DNA of 64,000 bases from Sphaerulina vaccinii (taxonomy: Eukaryota; Ascomycota; Dothideomycetes; Mycosphaerellales; Mycosphaerellaceae): assembly GCA_022570795.1 (NCBI GenBank), contig JAKUDP010000023.1, forward strand, positions 1,178,001 through 1,242,000. Reading direction: 5' to 3'. Position 1 is the first letter of the stretch, and each line of letters starts with the position of its first letter. The notes below the pieces were generated by a model, which did no database searches, had not been told where the DNA came from, and was given only the letters and a program-made list of their open reading frames with translations. Shown here piece by piece: positions 43,648-55,227 of the stretch. A program made the translations under genes and the position numbers.

Positions 43648-45034
43648 GGCATTGCCTCAAAACATTACGAGATATTCTAAGGCCTCATAAGTGTGGCCTC
43701 TGCATTCCATGTGTGTGGTACAACTGGTACCGATCAGTCCCTAATCTACGCAAGCAGAAGTCAACAACGTCATCGCAGCCACCAAGCGATATGAACAAGA
43801 GATTCGAGATCATCACACCCACTGCTTAAGCACAATCAACACTATGTGGCACTTCGCGACCAGTGTTGGTGCGCTGTCAGATCGATGATTCTGGAAAGTG
43901 GCACATGATTTGCCCAGGCCAATGCTGGAAGAGTGTCTCTGGCGGACAAGAGGATGCAAAAGGCTTCGAGAATGAGTTTCCTCGTTACCGCTATGGTGGA
44001 ATGTGGAAGGTACGCAGTGCAGGCATTGGCACATTGGAGAGTTGAACATCGGAGACTGATCCTGCAGGTAGAATAAGCATGCTGATGGGCCCATCAGCGC
44101 GAAGAAGCCGGAGAAAGTGAAACGAAGGCAGAGAGAGGAGAGAGCCTCCGGCAAGGAGAAGGATGCAGTCTCAGGAGACGGAGATGTTGAGGATGCCGAG
44201 ACGGTATCCAGCTGAACTCGCTGTCCGTAAGTCGAACCATCGGCGCTGCACCATGCCCTGCATTGACGAGCGTGCGTTTGCGAGCCCTTCTGGAAATGTA
44301 GAGCCGCATTTCGAAAGCATTTCGAAACAGACCGAGATGGGGTCCAGTTGAGCTCGATGGCCATCGGTCACAAACAACTGGGCCATCGGCATCACCACTC
44401 CCTGCATTCACGACTTCGCGAACGTAGCTCCTCCTGGATGTGTAGAGCCGAAGCTCGAGACACGCCGAGGATCGTACGAGGTGATGATTGGACGAAAAAG
44501 TGTGCTTATGCGGTTCTCGCACTCTGACGCCGAAAATGACCACGCAGCGATTACAACCAAGAAATCAGAAAGCTTGGCTCCACGGAAGCGAGAAGGTGGT
44601 AGCGTGAAGAGAGAACTGGATGAGCCGAATCCTGGGGAGCGGAGCAAGTACGGATTTGGAAAGCCGCGACCAAGTTCTGGACGACCCTGTCTGGCATCAA
44701 TTTCTGCTATTGATTTCTGTCCAAGGCGCTGGGATTCTCCGTCGAAGGAGTGATGCACAGCGAGAACGATCTTTGACGAAATCAAGATAGAGGCGAGGAC
44801 GATACAAGAAACATAGAGTTGAAACAAGTTGAACACAATCGATCTATGTCGCGAATCTTGAGACGATCGCCCCTAGATAACCCGTCCTGTGACGGCACAT
44901 CATCGAGAGGCGGAGTCTTCTCTGGACCCACTAAGCCACAACGCTTAGCTGAACATCTGGTTCCACAACAGCTCGCACCCGTATGGGGAACGCCGTGCAG
45001 AGCCGCGCCAATATCAATACAGTATGCCAATCAA
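43648..45034. other. intergenic, no supported gene; contains a diverged duplication
   Basis: 1.4 kb. Several frames of 60-180 codons overlap on both strands but none looks like a protein family. A diverged direct repeat lies at 44205-44465. Confidence 0.5.
44205..44465. repeat. diverged direct repeat of about 120-140 bp, two copies
   Basis: Copy 1 (about 44205-44315) and copy 2 (about 44340-44465) share the ordered landmarks TCCAG(C/T)TGA(A/G)CTCG, CCATCGGC, CCCTGCATT(G/C)ACGA, TGTAGAGCCG and TCGA. In minus-strand translation both give RLY(T/I)SRR and VVNAG/LVNAG. Too diverged to be a recent event. Confidence 0.55.
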
Positions 45035-47057
45035 TCAATCCAGGTACACGGTATTGAACAGGCAAATGCCCGTATCTGTGCCGCCACGACCAGTGTACTT
45101 GTTCGCGGATGTGCGCAGGCAGATGATAGACAATCTACCGTATCCGCGCAACTGCTCCACCAAACCTTTCCCCTGAAGTGCTGCCTCCTGAACCACGCCA
45201 GCAATGACACCGATGCGAGCTGGGCACTTGAAGGCACGAATGTGGTTGACATGCTCAGAAATTCTCTTGCCGCTGTTGATCACGCTGTCCACAAGGATGA
45301 TGGTTCCCTGATCTTTGATGTGCTCGAGCATGATGTCAGTCGGCTGAGATGCATGAACAAACGACGCGCTGGGTATTGCTTCGTGTACGCCAAAAGCCAT
45401 TGGCTCCCCACCACGCATGAGCGCAATGATCGTCGTCCGAGCTTCTCCCAGCAGGCGATGACCTGTGGTCGTGCCGCCTTGAACGTGTGGTAGCTTGAAC
45501 GACTCGAGATCAATGATTCTTGTCAGTGCTTCCATGGCGAGGTACCAGCCAATCTTGCGATGTGCTTTCTGGAGGACTGGGCCGGACAGTCTAGCATCAC
45601 GAGTGGACGAAGCTAGTACCTTGGAAACTCCCTTACCACCAGCGTCCGTGATCTGCAGAATCCATTGCTTCGGCGTGAGAAGGCTCAGGTTCGACAGCGT
45701 TCCGACTGGCAGACCTGCGATGTTCAGCTTTGTCATAGCACGAGAGCCTGGCAGCAAGACTTGAAAACACTTCTCTTGGGTAGATGTCCCCAACTTGAGC
45801 CGCTGCAGACATGACTCCATAGTGCTTGATCGAATGGCATGATCACCGACCACGACGACCGCCTGGTCTGCTTCTTGCATCATGTTAACGTCGAGAGGGC
45901 TATCTAATGGCGCAAACCTGACTGTGGTACTTGTGTTGGAGGTGCGCAACGATTTCAGCTTTGACCTCAGGAGTGACCACATAGCGATCCTCGATGCGCG
46001 AGCCGCCAATGACATGAACCGACGAAGAGAGACCGGCGGCTTTGAGGACGAGTTCCCAGACGCGACGCAGACCGCATGTTGCAACGACTACATTGATGTG
46101 ATCGCATGTGGAAACCTCTTTCAAGAGTGACAGCACCTCTGGATACAGCGTAACGTCTGCAGCCACCTTCGCGCAGATCTCTTCGAACTCTTGCTTGCTT
46201 GATGACTGCTCACAAAGGAGAACAGCTTGCTGGAATGCTTCGTAAGAGTAGCCAAGCTTGCTGTCGAACAACGTCTTGAGTACGGTGCTGTCCTTACCGC
46301 GGAGCACATTCCAGAACATGTTGCCGGTATCGAATGGAGCAAGAGTCTTGTCGCCATCCATTACCAGCAAAGCATCAGGGGTGAAGGTTGGTGATGATCC
46401 AAGCAACTGAGCATCAAGATCTGCCAAAGCTCGTCGGCTATTCATCTTCAGATCAGAAGGAACAATGAAGTCGGTAAGGAGTCTTCCAACGACTGGTGCG
46501 AGAGATCGCGGTACGCCAGGTGAGATGCGTTCTGGCTGTTGAACGCTCATGAACAAGATGCCATTGTCGCGGCAGAGTTCTTGCAGCTTCACCATCTCTG
46601 CCTGCTTGTGCTTGCGGATATGCTCGATCGAGTCATCGGCGCTGTCTTTACGAGACTCATCGCGCTGACGCTGCTTCTGAATAGCATGAGAAGAGATGTC
46701 AAGATATATGATTTGAGTATAAGCTGCAAGATCTGCCGTTGTGTAGATTGAAGTCGGCAAGTTGTCTTTCTCCGACCACAACATGAGGTGACCGGGAACG
46801 ACACCTACTTTGCCGCTGCTGGCACAACGTGCAACGATCCCCTGAATTGCAGCTTCACGCAAGGGTCGCTTGTCGTCTTCCGTTAACAGTTTGAACGCCT
46901 CGAGACCCCTTGGAAAGAAGGCTGAGATCATGTCGGAACTATCATAGAACGCGTACTCATCTTCGTGGAGCGAGATCTTCAGTTCATTCTTCAGATATGT
47001 CTTGCCACTGCCAGGAATGCCGTATAGGCCAACGATCTTTGGCTTTGTGCTTGACAT
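45035..47057 (-). CDS. P-loop kinase / HAD-like / uracil phosphoribosyltransferase fusion, interrupted by one frameshift
   Basis: Start chosen at 47057 (MSSTKPKIVGLYGIPGSGKT). An upstream ATG at 47126 would add 23 residues not typical of the family. Domain 1 has the Walker A motif GIPGSGKT at residues 13-20 (AAA_33-type kinase). Domain 2 has the HAD motif I, LLVMDGDKTLAPFDTG (around 46,370). Domain 3, the uracil phosphoribosyltransferase (uracil + PRPP to UMP), has PHVQGGTTTGHRLLGEARTT, MRGGEPMAFGV and the PRPP loop IILVDSVINSGK. The first frame ends at 45900 (HSQVCAIR stop), while homology resumes in another frame at about 45,912 (DSPLDVNMMQEADQAVVVVG), still inside the HAD domain. A net one-base insertion or two-base loss at 45903-45918 explains it. 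A 14-nt GT...AG there is too short for an intron. It is either a real lesion, which would separate the kinase/HAD part from the UPRT, or a sequencing error. Confidence 0.85.
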
Positions 47058-48605
47058 CTTGATCCAACGTTTGAGCAAGGAGACGCAGCACAAATGCAGC
47101 ACAATGCGTAGCACGTGCTGATTCATATGGCCTGGACGACATGTTTGCTGAACGTCTTTATTCGAGGCGTTGCCTGAATTGCTGCGTTGTTCAGCATTGA
47201 TAGTCCTGGATTGCTGCGTTGTTCAGCATTGATAGTGGCTTGCTTCGAGCTTTCGTGGCTTGCTGGAGTCTGCGAGCTGAAGTCTTGGTCTTCTCTCGAC
47301 CATTTGTTTGCTCGTTTACGCTATTGTCGATCGACTGCTGTTGAGAGGCATCGCTGCTCGTCGCCTCAAGAAGACTAGTATCAGTATGCTATGTTAGCCC
47401 TCAAAAGGACTAGTCGCAAGCTGCCCTATGCTACTATACCATGTGTCATGGACAACATTCAGCAGCTATGGCGCAAACGGATAGGATGGCGAACTCTCAT
47501 ATGTGAGCATAGATGTCATGCTTGTGAACTGGTTGGTGAATGTGGCGAGTAGGTTATGTCTCACAGCATAGAGGTAGCTTAATCGGTGCCGAAAAACGAT
47601 AGCCCGAGTCAGGTCTCAGAGGTGACTCTCGATATATTGTGCACGCCTCTTTTCAGAGTGGCGACCCAGCGGGTACTCCGAGACACTGTCCATGCCAACC
47701 TGGGAAACGTTGGCGAACTGCAATCACGGATATGTCAAAGATCTCCGAAATTGAATGCCGAATGTAAGGTACAACAGTTTGCGCATACCGAGTGATGAGA
47801 TCCAGATTGTTCTGTGCCGTTTCCTTGCTGTGGCTAGACGGTGCGTGAGATGTAGCCACACAGAAACAGCCATGTGTTACGGGGAGCTGAATGATGGTCT
47901 CCGAACGGGATCCTCCCGTGCCGCTGTGGCTGCCAGCTGGTTGATGCCAAGGGTACAGAATCCTTGTACCGCTCTCGATGTGCTCGATCTCCAAAGCTAT
48001 TCTGATCTTGTCTTTGCGCTTCATCTATTCCGCAAACCTTAGGCATGCCGCTGCCGCAATATGTACTGTGACAACAGCCACCGCGCTCTCCTGCAGGATT
48101 GCCTTTGTAGGATCTCCTCGGCGATGGCTTTCGGTCCTGCAAGCATCGCCGTGAAGCTGCCCAATCCAACCTGTTCATCGTTGTTCTGGCAGGTTGCATG
48201 CGATGTGGCATGAAGCACCGACGACCTCGAGTACGATATCTTGTCAAGACTTAGTTTTGCTGCATCCTAATGGGGACTTATGTCTTCGCAAACAGGCTAA
48301 TTCTCCACATGCTGTGGGCCCGCTTGATCGACAAGTGCAGTGAAGCTACCAAGGAAGGGAAAGCGGGCTGTCAACTGTAGCTTCTTCATCCGGGCCATGT
48401 GGTGACGCTCCGCCGAGTCGAGGGAGAACAACTGCGCCGATACGGTTGAGGCGACAGGAGCTGGCTCGACTGAGATCTTGGTAGACTAGACGGATCCTCC
48501 GAGCCAGTTCAGGCACAGCATGTTCTCTTCGTGGAGCTGAGTACATGAACCTGCTGAACCACCCTTCTCAATTCCGGCTTCAGATACCCTTTCACACACT
48601 CCAGG
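47058..48605. other. intergenic, upstream of the UPRT fusion
   Basis: 1.55 kb with no supported gene. Contains a 27-bp tandem duplication near the UPRT start. Frames between 47,650 and 48,550 are Arg/Ser-rich on both strands and look like chance. Confidence 0.5.
47178..47236. repeat. tandem duplication, 27-bp identical units with 32-bp period
   Basis: Units at 47178-47204 and 47210-47236 both start ATTGCTGCGTTGTTCAGC. They sit 120-180 bp upstream of the UPRT fusion start codon, so in its promoter or leader. Confidence 0.85.
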
Positions 48606-49646
48606 ATGTATCCAACAATGTCACGACCATACCCGGCCAGCCAAGCGCCGTCTTCGGTAACCTATGAGCCATACCAGACATCAGAATATGATCGAGCCAT
48701 ACAGCGGGCTCGTGAAAGAGAACGAGCTGCTGAGGTTGCACGTTCGCAGTCCAGCACACCCACTGTCGCCCAAGGCCCGGGTCTTGCGAAGCCAAACCAA
48801 GCACCACGACTACCCGGTCTGAACGATCTCTTCGCAAACAAGCTCTTGATCAACCCAAGCACCAGAGAAGGACGAAAGTCACCGGCTTATGACGACAGAC
48901 GGCGCGACTCTGTAGCCCAAGGCAGCTACTTCGAAGCAGCACGAATGCATGGTGTCTCGGCGAGGACTAACACTGCTGTTACTCCTCCACTGGTGCTCGC
49001 TCCACCCCAGAATGGCTCCCAGAACAAGACTGGCCCACTCACCATACAGAGCTTGTGCTCGGCACCAGAACACACCTTCACCAGTCCGACACCTTCACTT
49101 TCCACAAGTCCAACAACATCACAGTCATCAAATTCATCGATGATGCACCCAATGCATCGCTCTCAGCCAACCTCGCCATATGAGTTGCCTCCAGCATTCT
49201 TTGGCACCACGGACCTTGCCCCAGCTACCTATGTGTACCAAGCAGCTTCCACATACGAAGGTGTCTCATATATCCCAGGTCGAGGACCATGCCACATGTA
49301 CAAGGGCGGTTACTCCAGTAAGCCTCCTCAAGACGATGTCCGCAATGCTTTACTGACCAGTCTGCAGTTCCAACGCACATCTTCCAAGATCCTGTCAACC
49401 TGACATCCAGCAAGATCCTCCGCAAGCGCCTTTCGGTTGCTTGTTCAACTTGCAGGAAGAAGAAGATCAAGTGCGAACCTGGCCCAGATGGCTGTCTGCA
49501 GTGCAAGAAAGCGCAGAAACCATGCAGGATGTGAGTATACTGCGCTGCCCGCTGCGAAGGTTCGCATGCTGACGATTATGGATAGTGAACCAGCAAAGCG
49601 AAGACAAAAGGCCGGGAGCTTCCAAGCAGAGAAGAGCCCAGCGTAG
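48606..49646 (+). CDS. Zn(II)2Cys6 protein with C-terminal zinc cluster (probable transcription factor)
   Basis: Three exons: 48606-49317, 49368-49530 and 49586-49646, 311 residues. Intron 1 has donor GTAAGC, branch TTACTGAC and acceptor CAG (50 bp); intron 2 has donor GTGAGT, branch GCTGACG and acceptor TAG (55 bp). The first ~235 residues are low-complexity, rich in Ser, Thr, Pro and Gln, with an Arg/Glu-rich helix early on (residues ~29-45). The zinc cluster follows splicing: CSTCRKKKIKC then EPGPDGC, LQC, KKAQKPC, i.e. C-x2-C-x6-C-x6-C-x2-C-x6-C, preceded by RKRLSVA. Only ~20 residues follow (a basic AKRRQK and the end AEKSPA). Most fungal proteins of this class carry the cluster at the N terminus followed by a middle homology domain, absent here. 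Target genes unknown. A second ATG at 48618 is equally possible. Confidence 0.88.
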
Positions 49647-52600
49647 AACCCTCGCCCATTGAAGGCGCTTCTATTGTGCGCCTGTGACAAACCCATTCTG
49701 CAAGCTCGCAGCCAAGAGCCTCCACGTGTCGATACACCGACACCATGGCACGACCTGGCATCATCATCATCGAAGTCTGCTCGATTGCGACATGCGATAT
49801 GCTACCATCTCCGCGCGATTCTGCCCTGTCGTCGCCTCGGCACCTATTGGACTCGCTAGCAAGTACCGGTCTGGTGTATGTAGGATGCACGCACTTGCCA
49901 CGTGTGGTGCCCGGCGCTGATAAAGTCTCTTGATAGTGTACGAGCAAAACGCAGCCATAAAGCATATGGTCTGCATGACTACTGCCGGCGCTTGGTCTTG
50001 AAGCAGCCAGTTGCGCAGTAGTGCTGGCGTGGTTGTTGAGCACGCGACCTACCTCGGAGCGATCACATCATCAGACGATCGCGGCCATTATCTCTCTGAT
50101 ATGAGCCTCCTCGTTGTGGTCGGTTGGTGGTCACCCTCCTTGGCGAGGCGATTTGAGGAGAGGCCGAGATGGAGAGTCGGAGGACGAATATGTCTTGTCA
50201 AGTTGTCGACAAGATCTTGAACAGGACCGATGACCTCAATCTGGCGGTGGAAGACGCCGGAGAATTGTTACTGAGCAGTTGCTGCATTTGGGTAGGTGCG
50301 CTGTGGAAGGCGGCGCTGGTCAACTCGCTAGCGTTCCGGACCAGACTTTCGAGAAGCCACGCTCGTGGTCTAGACACCTCACGCATCAGTAGTATGAAAA
50401 TTCTTCACCATTACATCGCACCTCGTCTTCGAAACCTGCTCTTGTACTCCTGTCTAACTGGGCTGTTCGTCATTCCGATTCTGCTGATTGCGTGTACAAT
50501 GTTCCCCTTCTGCTTCCGGGACTAAAACCTTCCTGCTTCCGGACATTCCATATACTCTGTCGATACTCAGACACCATGGCATTGAAGTCTCTGGTGTGTC
50601 AACGACGTATGCGGCGCCGACGATATGATTTGGCTCCTGGGTCTGTTCACCCTCGCTTGATGTATGGTGATGTAGTTGATACTGAAGTCGCTCCATCTCG
50701 ATGCCCCGTACGTCGATGCTTGCACCGCGCCTGCCTGCTCGTCGTTGTTGACCGCTGGCTCGTAGCTCAAGTCTGGCCTTGGTTCTGTCGATACCACAGG
50801 TTCCCCTCTCCACTGGTGGCAGTGATACCTAGTTGCTGACTCCAAGCCGATGTGAAGGACTGTCCAGGTGCGGGCGGGTGCTTGAAGGGGGTCAGCATTC
50901 TTGCAACACATGGCTGTCGTCGGCATGGCTCATCACCTTGTTGCGATCCGGGCAGACCTAGATCAGTTAGAGTTTATCAAGCATAGAAAGGTAGTGAACA
51001 TACTCCGTTGCTTTCGTCAACATCGGTGAATATGGGAGCGAAGGCGCTGCGACAGAACTCTTGTGGTGTACGTGCGATAGCTTCCTCACACATCTGTCTT
51101 CGAATTGCGAAGTGACCGCACTTCTGCCACGTCACAGTATTGCTGTAACACATGGTGCTGTGATAGGGTGTGTTGTTGATGTCGGTGGGAAGGTTGTAGG
51201 TTGAAGATATCTCCTAGTCCACATTCTGCAAGACCGAACTCGGCAATGAAATAATTGCGCCTCGTAATGCCGAAGAACAAGCAACTCACGCAGGTCGCAG
51301 ACACGAGATACAAACTGATGCCGTGCCACATACCGCACTTCTAGCAGATCATATACAGCCAGAGTCGTCCAATCGCTTGGTTGTCTTCATGCATGGCCCT
51401 GGACATCTGTCTCATTCAATGTGGACAGCAAGTCGATGCAATGCGTGGTCGGCCGGATATGTTCTCAACAGCAATCATAGAGATTTGCGAGGCATGATAA
51501 TCCTGAAGTGTAGCAACGCTTCTGGGCACGAAGCCGCCGTGGAGATCACGATCTGCTTTTGCAAGTACAGGACGTCGGGGTTCGTCTGGAGTTCGTCAGG
51601 CCAGCGCATCATACAGCCGACGCTCAATCGCTCATGTGCGCGTGGAAGGAAGGAATGCTCGAAGCGCCTGCGCGGCAAGGAGATGTAATAGCATTGGAAA
51701 ATGAAATCCGCCCGCAGGGGAGGTGACCGGTATGCGAAGGTGGCAGGCGGCCCACATGGATGGAAGTAGGCGCAGTAAACGCAGTCGGCAGATTCGAGTC
51801 AATTGGTGCTCGTGGCTAGCCGCCTGAGGAAGCTGTGAAGTTCGATGTACTGTTGATTAGTGCCAAAGCTCGTTCCGTGAGTGGATAGATTCGCAGCGCG
51901 TGTGCAGAGGATATAAGATCGTCCAGGAGTTGGCCCCACTGCAACTGTTAACCTATCCACCGGCCAGAGACCAGCAAGTCACATCATTGAGCCCCGGCAC
52001 AGCAATGGAAGTACATCAGGAGGTATCTCAGTAGCGCGGGCCAGGAACATCCAGTAAGTAAGGCAGAGAGCTAGCAAAAGGTCGGGCTAGGACTCCGGTG
52101 CTGGCAAACCCACAGGGCTGAAGCATGGCAATGCAAAAGCCGACGATGCGCAGCATGGTCTGTATGTCATCACTACTCCCAGGACTAGTCCGCGCCACAC
52201 ATTGCTCTGCCCAGCGCTTACTGCGACTATGCAGCTCTCGATCATGCTGGACGACCCCGAAGCATCCTGCAGATCCGGAAGGTTCGACAGAAAGCGACTG
52301 ACCGATAGCCCAGCCAGAGGATGTCCAAGCTGCCCAACTGTGCCTCAAGTACCTATATGCACGACGGGCCAATGACCGACACTATCGCGCCATGAGCCTG
52401 GTCATCATCCATCGTGCACTCGTTGCTCGGAGCTGACAGCGGTGGCTTGTCGATCTTGGCCAATTCTACGAAGGCCTGCAGCATCCTTCCGGCAAAGTCG
52501 CAGCGGTCGCGTTGGTTGCTTGCTCGGTATTGGCTACTACAGCTTGACTAGCAGTGTGTACTAGAGAACTGGCTGTTGCCAAGATGGAGAACCCCAGCGC

Positions 52601-53637
52601 TTGCATCATAGAATCGCTCCAGTCCAGTGATTTTGACCAGCGATAAAGGCGGTGTGTGCTCCGTAGCCTTAATTTATGCGGCGCGAACCATTCTGCCAAT
52701 GCTGTTCTTGAATCTCAATCAGGTTGGTCCTGTTTGTCCTTCTCAGATCGACTTCACTCTCGGGTTTCCAGATCTGCTTCAGTCGAGCCCATCGAAGGAC
52801 TGGTGGCGCATGTCTCCTGGGCGGCTGTTCTGTTCAGCACACTGCGCATCATGAGACAAAGCCCACAAGGCACAGTGACGCGGCAAGCTAGAGGACAGAC
52901 GTGGCATCGACTCTTTGGGCATTCATCCTCGTTCGTGACAAGGTTATTTCCTGAAAATGGAAGACCGCGAGGCGGGCACAGTCCAGCCCTAGGAGGTGGT
53001 TTGCCTTGCCTTGCCTACCTTTGCCCATGACTCGCGCGGGGGCTCAAAAGTCGCGCCTGTGCAGCTGCGAACAAGCCTTCATCGGCAGGCAGGGTGGTGG
53101 TTGCAGATCTTGTTGTGTCGGTATCTTTTGAATCAAGAAAGGCACAGCACAGCATTCCAGAGAATCCTTCTTGTTGACACCAGGAGTCCCGCCGCGATCG
53201 GGATCTCGAGACGGCCTGGTCGGCTGGTCGGCTGGTCGGTCCGTGGGTCTCCATTCAGGATGAACCGCTTGCTCCCGCGCCTCGTACCGTTCGGTGTGGC
53301 ACGGCATGGCTCGGGATTGGGCAGAGTCGACGCCACTGCAATGCTCCGTGTCGTTTGTGCGACGTGAGCGGCCTGCAAAATGACAGATTCGTCCAGTGCA
53401 CGACGATGAAGGCCTGCAAGTGCATGACTGTGGAACGAATGAGGTGTGGCAGGCATTCGCTGATCCATGTCGCTGGGTCGTCGCCTGCCCGCCAAGAACC
53501 ATCTGCCCATCGACGTTGACAGAAAGGCATGATCCCTGAACCTCCGATCATTACACCTCACCCTCCGAATTCTTATACCAACTCATGATCCGCACTTGGC
53601 ATCCACCACGTCCCGTGCCCGCGTGAAGGAGCTCACC
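49647..53637. other. 4-kb stretch without a supported gene
   Basis: Base composition is normal (no RIP). Many frames of 60-150 codons overlap on both strands with no coherent domain, signal peptide or clean intron set. A frame at 50169-50300 (NRTDDLNLAVEDAGELLLSS) and its opposite-strand partner look slightly protein-like but could not be extended. No tRNA-like fold or retrotransposon remnant recognised. Confidence 0.45.
53216..53239 (+). repeat. short tandem repeat, CTGGTCGG x3
   Basis: Three perfect 8-bp units inside the 4-kb gene-free stretch. Confidence 0.9.
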
Positions 53638-54402
53638 ATGGCTCCCACAGCAGGCTTCCTGGCTCAATCTGAGTCTAAGAAACGCTTCTTCGACAGACTG
53701 GGCCTGGATGAACGGAACAAGCTTCACCGACACCTCTACTCAAATATGAAGGTCCGTATCATCATAAGTCTACCTGGGTGATGAGGTTATTGTGCTCATG
53801 CTGTGACTCCAGGCCGAAGCCGTTGAGGGCTGGAGTCGCATCTCGGCGAACCGAAAGGCCCTCATACCACAGCTCCGAGATGATCCAGATATCGACCCAC
53901 CATATACTTTTGGCCAGATCGACGAAGAAGCTGTGCATGAAGAAGTCATGTACATCTTTGAGCACGCACGAAAGGATACGAAGATCATGTATCAGCTCGG
54001 GAAAGACTACGATGGCGATACTGAGGAGAACTGGATCATCCGCTGGCTCCGTAAGTAGTACTTCTGCTACCTTCTTGAGACAGCTGACTGACACAACATC
54101 TAGTATGGCACGTCTTCCGCTACCGTGATGACCGCAACGTGGGTGCCAGTCGCAAACGTAATGGAGAAGAAGCAGATGCGGTCTCAGACGCCACCTCCGA
54201 CATCATATCGCCCACGGAAACAACTCAAGCAGCTATTCTGCACGTTGCAGCCAATACGCGACATGACAGTCACGCACCTCTGGAACCTCACATTCAAGAG
54301 CAGCGTCCTGCAGTTCCGTTCGCCAGCGCAAGTACAAGCACTCCGGCCGCAGTGGCAACTTCCCGGTACTTCGATCCAGTCAGAGATCTCTTCAGGACGT
54401 GA
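53638..54402 (+). CDS. unrecognised fungal protein, three exons
   Basis: Exons 53638-53751, 53813-54050 and 54104-54402, 216 residues. Intron 1 (61 bp) has donor GTCCGT and acceptor CCAG; intron 2 (53 bp) has donor GTAAGT, branch CTGACTGAC and acceptor CTAG. The N-terminal two thirds are well-formed and charged: KKRFFDRLGLDERNKLHRHL, then AEAVEGWSRI, RKALIPQLRDDPDIDPPYTF, WIIRWLLWHVFRYRDDRN. The tail is Ser/Thr/Ala/Pro-rich and disordered. The splice junction reading RWLLWHVF is uninterrupted, supporting the model. No signal peptide, membrane segment or known catalytic motif. I do not recognise the family; such short proteins with a conserved W-rich core are common in dothideomycetes. Confidence 0.7.
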
Positions 54403-55227
54403 GATGTGTTGCCGCACAAGGAATCATCCCCAAGTGGCCTGACCAAGTTTGTCAAAGACATCGTGCTATTAGGTACCCATAGACCACCGCTGAAGTGGCG
54501 AAAAGAATGGCACGAGATGTGTTGCTCAATCATGCAGGCGCTGGGGATCGTATGCAAGGCCAAGCCATAAGAATGCGGAGTAGCCTCATCTGCGTGCGGT
54601 GGCTTGGAAGATCAGCCTGGGACGCATAGGCAGCCAATTCGGTCCGAAAAGTGACCATGACTCGAACCAGCTACCGCTTAAGGCGATACGCTCGCTCTCG
54701 TGCGGCTCGGATCACTCGACCATCTTGAGTCTCGCGTCCTCTGAACAGTAAAACAACACTCTGCCAGTCTATGGTCCGAACGACTCTTCGCAACCCAAGG
54801 AGCCATGTGGATGCCAAGGCGGAGGCCATGTGAAGACTCAACCTCACAAGACGAAGGCATTGGAAGGTCTTCGGCTTCAGAATAAGCGTGACAGTCGAGT
54901 TCGTCAACATTACCAAACTGATACTGGCATTTCCTCGACATGGATTTCAAGTTTAAGCATATGGCAAGGAATTCGGAATCATGTCGAGCTAGACCATCTG
55001 CATTTCGAGGATATGTTGGTCTCGCCGCTTGGAGTGGTCATACAGAAAAGCATTGCTTACCGGGGTTATAAAACTCTTGAGGTGAAGATCCATCAGTACT
55101 CCAAAAGCATCGTCTATCTTCTGCATCGCAGTTCTGCTTCCTACAATGATGGTTCTCACATCATCATTGAGTTATCTCCCGCCCAGAATGTTAGAGATGA
55201 TCATGCCGCATTCCTCGACAAACAGCT
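54403..55227. other. intergenic between two convergent genes
   Basis: 825 bp; nothing supported. Confidence 0.55.

Noticed and set aside
43813..44543. Overlapping minus-strand frames of 149-183 codons
   Set aside because: They overlap in different phases and their Arg/Ser/His-rich content appears to be a consequence of the diverged repeat and base composition.
45903..45916. GT...AG segment in the UPRT fusion as an intron
   Set aside because: Only 14 nt, far below the minimum for a spliceosomal intron, and its removal would not give the conserved residue spacing; a frameshift fits better.
50169..50525. Small protein gene on either strand
   Set aside because: Both strands give plausible-looking short frames (NRTDDLNLAVEDAGEL on plus, NASELTSAAFHSAPTQ on minus), but neither extends through consistent introns or matches a family I know.
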